A stretch of DNA of 45,630 bases, taken from contig MFYT01000057.1 in NCBI GenBank assembly GCA_001789205.1, positions 1-45,630 on the forward strand, in the 5' to 3' direction. The notes under the pieces are model-generated. The model was not told where the DNA came from. It searched no databases and saw only the letters and a program-made list of their open reading frames with translations. The translations under genes were made by a program, and so were the position numbers. The DNA is from Candidatus Raymondbacteria bacterium RIFOXYA2_FULL_49_16. Its GTDB lineage: Bacteria; Fibrobacterota; OXYB2-FULL-49-7; XYB2-FULL-49-35. This document shows positions 42,489 to 45,630 of the stretch, piece after piece. Position 1 is the first letter of the stretch, and each line of letters begins with the position of its first letter.

Positions 42489-44456
42489 TTATCGCAACAA
42501 TATCATTTGTTTTGTAAGCACGCCGCTGCTGGTGACAACTTTTATAATGTAAACGCCTGAAGAAAAGGCCGTTGCGTTCCAGATGGCAAAACCATCACGC
42601 ATTACCAAATTTGTCAGATGCCGGCCGGAAATATTGTATATGCCGGCATTGAGGGCTGGTCCATGGACCTGGCCAATGGAAATAGTTGTCGTTGGATTAA
42701 AGGGGTTAGGGCTTACTGATAAACAAGGCATGCCTGGCTTTTCCCGGAGCTTGTTGACCATTCCAATGTTGCTCCAGCCATCAGGGGTCAGGATGAGCCT
42801 GCTGCCTGCTGTGGTGATTGACAGCTGCGGTACTGTGACCAGGCCATTTGCGTCAGCGGTGACGGTACCTGAATCAATATGCGCCAAGGACTGTTGATCT
42901 AAATTTCTCCAATGTACCAAGGCGTTTGCCGGCGCCTTGAAATGCTGGGCATTCCTGATGGTCACGTCCGCGCTGGCGTCAGCGCCTGATAATGACTTGA
43001 AACTCATCTTGAATATGTCCGCTGAATCAATCACGTTATCCTGGGCGTCACTAGGCAACAGGTCGTGAAGGCTTGAACTCCAGTCCAAATAGAAATTCCG
43101 CTGGCCCTCCTGGATCGAGAAGGAGTCGCTATTCGAAGCGTTGGAAAAGGCCGGATAGGCCTCGTTTTTCCTGAACCTGAAATAGGCGCATTGTCCGGTG
43201 GTGTAATAGAATTCGCTGTGCCCGCCGTTCATCCAGCGCGAGACATGGAAGTATTTTTTCTCTTCAGTCTGCTGGAGAAGTTCCGGATAATCCGCAGGAC
43301 TGACGGTATTGTCATCCTTTCTGAAGGTATGTATTATGGGTGGCAGCAACTCTGGTTCTGTGTTGACCACCCAGGTCATGTCCTGCCAGTTCCACCAGGC
43401 AGGCCCGCCAGTGCTGTTGACACGCATTGAGTCCCCGGGAGCGCCAAACATGCCGGACCAATTGCCGCTGGCCCACATGTGCGGATTGACCCATCCGATG
43501 CTGGGGGCTGCGGCGGCAAAGACCTGGGGATTATGATAGGCTATATGCATGGAACCCCCTCCTCCCATGCTCCCGCCGGTCACGTATACCCTTGTCGTGT
43601 CGATCCTGAATTTCAGCTCAGCTTTCACCAGATTGATGTACCTGACACAGCGGCGTTCAGTGTAGTTGATGGCAAGACCGTTTGTGGAATATCCGAACCA
43701 TCCGGAATAGAAGCGTCCACTCTGCGTGTAGGGATCGAGCAGGCCATATACATAGCAAAAATCCCGGGGAATGATATATACCCCGTTCGGAACGCCAACA
43801 TAGGTACCAGGCTCAGCATATCCGTTTGTTCCAGCGCCGTGCACTTTCAGTGTGAGCGGATACATCTTGGTTGTGTCCAAAGGCAAACGTTCTGAGACCA
43901 CGTTGAACCTGTTTCCGTAATATCCCTTGGTATGGTCCCATGTTGTATAGTCCTCCCAGGCAAAATAAGGCGTTACGGACGCGCCTTCCCCATTCACCGT
44001 TACTGGACCTATCTGCACGGCCCCGGGCACATCGAGCCTTGTTTCTTGCACGGGCTGTGAGAGCGTATTGACGCCCGCGGTTATTGAGCTGTCCAGAGAA
44101 TTGGTGACAGCGTAATAATACGGGCCGTCCGTATTGCATGTATACACAAGAAGTCCATACCCTGCGGGCAGCGGCGTTCCCGTATCGGTTACGACAAATC
44201 GTGCGCTGGTATATAGATTGGTCCCGGAGTTTTGGGCAAGGACCGCGATAGGGGATAACCCTGAAATTTCTGTTATGGGGTTATCACTCTTATACACATC
44301 GTAAGTGACGCCGCTGTCAGGGATTTCCTGGAAAGTGATGAAGACCTGGCCTTTGCTGTACCGGGCGATCAAATCAGTGACCGTTGCCGCGTTGACAATA
44401 TATGCCAGACAAAAGACAGCAATGACGAAACAAGAGAAAGGACGCGTGTTTTTCAT
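42489..44456 (-). CDS. Secreted esterase-like alpha/beta hydrolase (B) with sorting domain
   Basis: A 655-residue protein. The signal peptide (to AYIVNA) leads into a fibronectin-III-like domain (DLIARYSKGQVFITFQEIPDSGVTYDVYKSD). The hydrolase domain starts near residue 170 (YPLTLKVHGAGTNGY) with Ser296 in VYVTGGSMGGGGSMHIAY. A histidine candidate is in WMNGGHSEFYYT and an acid in HTFRKDDNTVS. The pattern resembles secreted polymer esterases. A beta domain and a sorting domain (SVSPNPFNPTTTISIG, SGVYIIKVV) ending ILLR close the chain. GGGGGC lies four bases before the ATG. It is separated by 278 bases from the other esterase, so it may be a separate unit. Confidence 0.83.
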   Translation of the reverse strand: MKNTRPFSCFVIAVFCLAYIVNAATVTDLIARYSKGQVFITFQEIPDSGVTYDVYKSDNPITEISGLSPIAVLAQNSGTNLYTSARFVVTDTGTPLPAGYGLLVYTCNTDGPYYYAVTNSLDSSITAGVNTLSQPVQETRLDVPGAVQIGPVTVNGEGASVTPYFAWEDYTTWDHTKGYYGNRFNVVSERLPLDTTKMYPLTLKVHGAGTNGYAEPGTYVGVPNGVYIIPRDFCYVYGLLDPYTQSGRFYSGWFGYSTNGLAINYTERRCVRYINLVKAELKFRIDTTRVYVTGGSMGGGGSMHIAYHNPQVFAAAAPSIGWVNPHMWASGNWSGMFGAPGDSMRVNSTGGPAWWNWQDMTWVVNTEPELLPPIIHTFRKDDNTVSPADYPELLQQTEEKKYFHVSRWMNGGHSEFYYTTGQCAYFRFRKNEAYPAFSNASNSDSFSIQEGQRNFYLDWSSSLHDLLPSDAQDNVIDSADIFKMSFKSLSGADASADVTIRNAQHFKAPANALVHWRNLDQQSLAHIDSGTVTADANGLVTVPQLSITTAGSRLILTPDGWSNIGMVNKLREKPGMPCLSVSPNPFNPTTTISIGQVHGPALNAGIYNISGRHLTNLVMRDGFAIWNATAFSSGVYIIKVVTSSGVLTKQMILLR

Positions 44457-44680
44457 AAAAGCCCCCGTTTTCAGCGTATGGTTTGGTCAGGCAATAAAAT
44501 TTCTTAAAATATAACCGCAAGAACAAATCCGAAGCAAATTGTGCGAAGGGGGCAAGCCTTTCCAGCATGGCGCGCCATTGTAACACTTTTAATTCCTTAA
44601 TGCTTTTGGGGGCGCTGCAAAAAACAAGAACAGGAAGAAACGTCGTCTATTCCTGGCTCTAGCGCGAGCAGAGCGCCGGA

Positions 44681-45630
44681 TTATCTGATCAGCAGCGCTT
44701 TTAAAACCGTTGATTGCTTCCCCAGCTGGCAACGGATAAAATATACGCCGCTCGCAATGGAGTTTCCCTTATTGTCCGTTCCGTCCCAGTGTACTCGTTC
44801 CATTGCTTTTCCAGAATAGAGTTCCCGGACTGACCTGCCGGTCAGATCAAATATTTCAATGTTCAGTTTTCCCTGCTTTTGCCAATTGCCGCTAAGTTGG
44901 ATATTCAGGCTGGGATTGGCTGGAAGCGGAAACACGCTAAAAGTAATGTTTGGGCTGTTTCCCGGGTCCTCAGCATATGTTGTAGCTGAAGGGATGGCGG
45001 TGTCCGCGGCAAGACTCATGTTAAACACAAGGTCTGGGGATATTGCCGTGTTTCCGGATGGATCTCTTGCGGATATTCTATAATGATACGTTTGAGTTGC
45101 ATTCAGGCCCTGGATTGTCCGTTCATATTGGCGCGCGAGGAAATAGTCCCTTTGGGTCTCTTCTTTCCAGCTGCCATTTACGCTGTCCCACCCAATTTCA
45201 AATTCGACGCTATTATCATACGCTACGGTTGCGCCGTATTCTATTTTGTATTGCGCCACATCAACAAGTTTGTCGTCATCGCCATCAGCCAGGTTGATTA
45301 TTATCCTGCGGCTGGTGGTGGAATTCGCGGGCCTTTTAGTCATGACCAGTCCAAATTCAGGCGGGGTATTGTCCATCTGTTTGCTTCCGCGGAATGGCGC
45401 ATAGAGGGGGTCCCCATAATAAACGATCATCCAGCGCGTTCCATAATACACCGAGTTGTAGCTCGATTCTGCAAAATCAAGACCTTTTCCAATAGGATAA
45501 AAAAACAGGTCTCCGTATTGGATGCCAGCGGAAGACGGTTCACTCACAGCCTTAACGATTAGGGTGGGTTGCCAGGGATGGGCCACCTTTCCATTTTTCG
45601 CGCTTTCCCCTATGGGTAAAGTCTGCCCTT
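44681..45630 (-). CDS. C-terminal part of a secreted protein, TIGR03790- or C25-peptidase-like (partial)
   Basis: The frame is open to the right window edge; the GTG at 45586 is only an internal codon. The visible part begins IGESAKNGKVAHPWQP and contains GTRWMIVYYGDPLYAPF, a YGDPLY motif seen near the end of TIGR03790 proteins and of gingipain-type C25 peptidases. A fibronectin-like domain follows (YKIEYGATVAYDNS, YHYRISARDPSGN). The end is a degenerate sorting domain (FSVFPLPANPSLNIQL, IEIFDLTGRSVREL, SGVYFIRC) finishing LLIR. The catalytic region would be outside the window, so the family stays uncertain. Confidence 0.6.
   Translation of the reverse strand, partial: GQTLPIGESAKNGKVAHPWQPTLIVKAVSEPSSAGIQYGDLFFYPIGKGLDFAESSYNSVYYGTRWMIVYYGDPLYAPFRGSKQMDNTPPEFGLVMTKRPANSTTSRRIIINLADGDDDKLVDVAQYKIEYGATVAYDNSVEFEIGWDSVNGSWKEETQRDYFLARQYERTIQGLNATQTYHYRISARDPSGNTAISPDLVFNMSLAADTAIPSATTYAEDPGNSPNITFSVFPLPANPSLNIQLSGNWQKQGKLNIEIFDLTGRSVRELYSGKAMERVHWDGTDNKGNSIASGVYFIRCQLGKQSTVLKALLIR

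Noticed and set aside
44630-44680. GC-rich possible hairpin after the last partial gene
   Set aside because: Only about five base pairs around a large loop and no T-run.

Overview
The window looks like bacterial chromosome from an uncultured or little-studied Gram-negative lineage. Twelve of the larger proteins are predicted to be secreted and end in the same kind of domain: a PNPFNPxTxI-like motif, then a small Ig-like domain finishing in SG(V/I)Y and a hydrophobic tail whose last residue is always K or R. That style of C-terminal (T9SS/FlgD-like) sorting domain is typical of the FCB superphylum and its candidate-phylum relatives (Fibrobacterota, Raymondbacteria, KSB1-like lineages). The phylum is an inference from protein style only. 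No rRNA, tRNA or CRISPR array was seen.

Layout. (1) 2-565, + strand: the end of a beta-helix protein with the sorting domain, cut by the window edge. (2) 578-5444, + strand: an exopolysaccharide cluster with an outer-membrane export protein, a Wzc-like chain-length protein/tyrosine kinase, a short phosphoglycosyl transferase and a GT4 glycosyltransferase. (3) 5423-11973, - strand: a tightly coupled phosphate/polyphosphate operon with an OprP-like porin, a thymidylate-kinase-like protein carrying about nine 28-residue repeats, DUF4956, a lamin-tail lipoprotein, a VTC-type polyphosphate polymerase and an IPT/TIG-Na/Pi symporter. (4) 11986-19564, - strand: an AT-rich block that reads straight into the phosphate operon. 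It holds an LVIVD beta-propeller, a small secreted protein and a 1956-residue mosaic with a legumain/caspase-like protease head, and it sits behind a perfect-consensus sigma-70 promoter. (5) 19565-20373: a gene-free stretch with an insertion-sequence remnant.

(6) 20374-26594, - strand: a CotH-kinase protein, then (upstream in transcription order) a small Cys-rich protein, a sugar ABC permease and a fused sugar-binding protein/permease. A divergent polytopic membrane protein follows at 26758-27699. (7) 27683-31495, - strand: a class III aminotransferase, a methylmalonate-semialdehyde dehydrogenase and an ornithine-cyclodeaminase-like enzyme. (8) 31509-45630, - strand: a run of secreted proteins, comprising two beta-helix proteins flanking two transglutaminase-like proteins, a CBM9-like protein, two esterase-like alpha/beta hydrolases and a partial protein cut by the right edge. 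Spacing is short from 42210 down to 27683, so the secreted enzymes and the amino-acid enzymes could share transcripts.

How they fit together. The left part builds and exports a surface polysaccharide. The centre seems to take phosphate in through the outer membrane (porin) and inner membrane (symporter) and store it as polyphosphate (VTC), with several uncharacterised helpers. The right part is an accessory region for extracellular polymer attack, with an ABC importer (no ATPase here) and cytoplasmic catabolic enzymes. The most unusual items are the phosphate operon with its kinase-repeat fusion, the chimeric 1956-residue protein, and the mirrored beta-helix/transglutaminase quartet.
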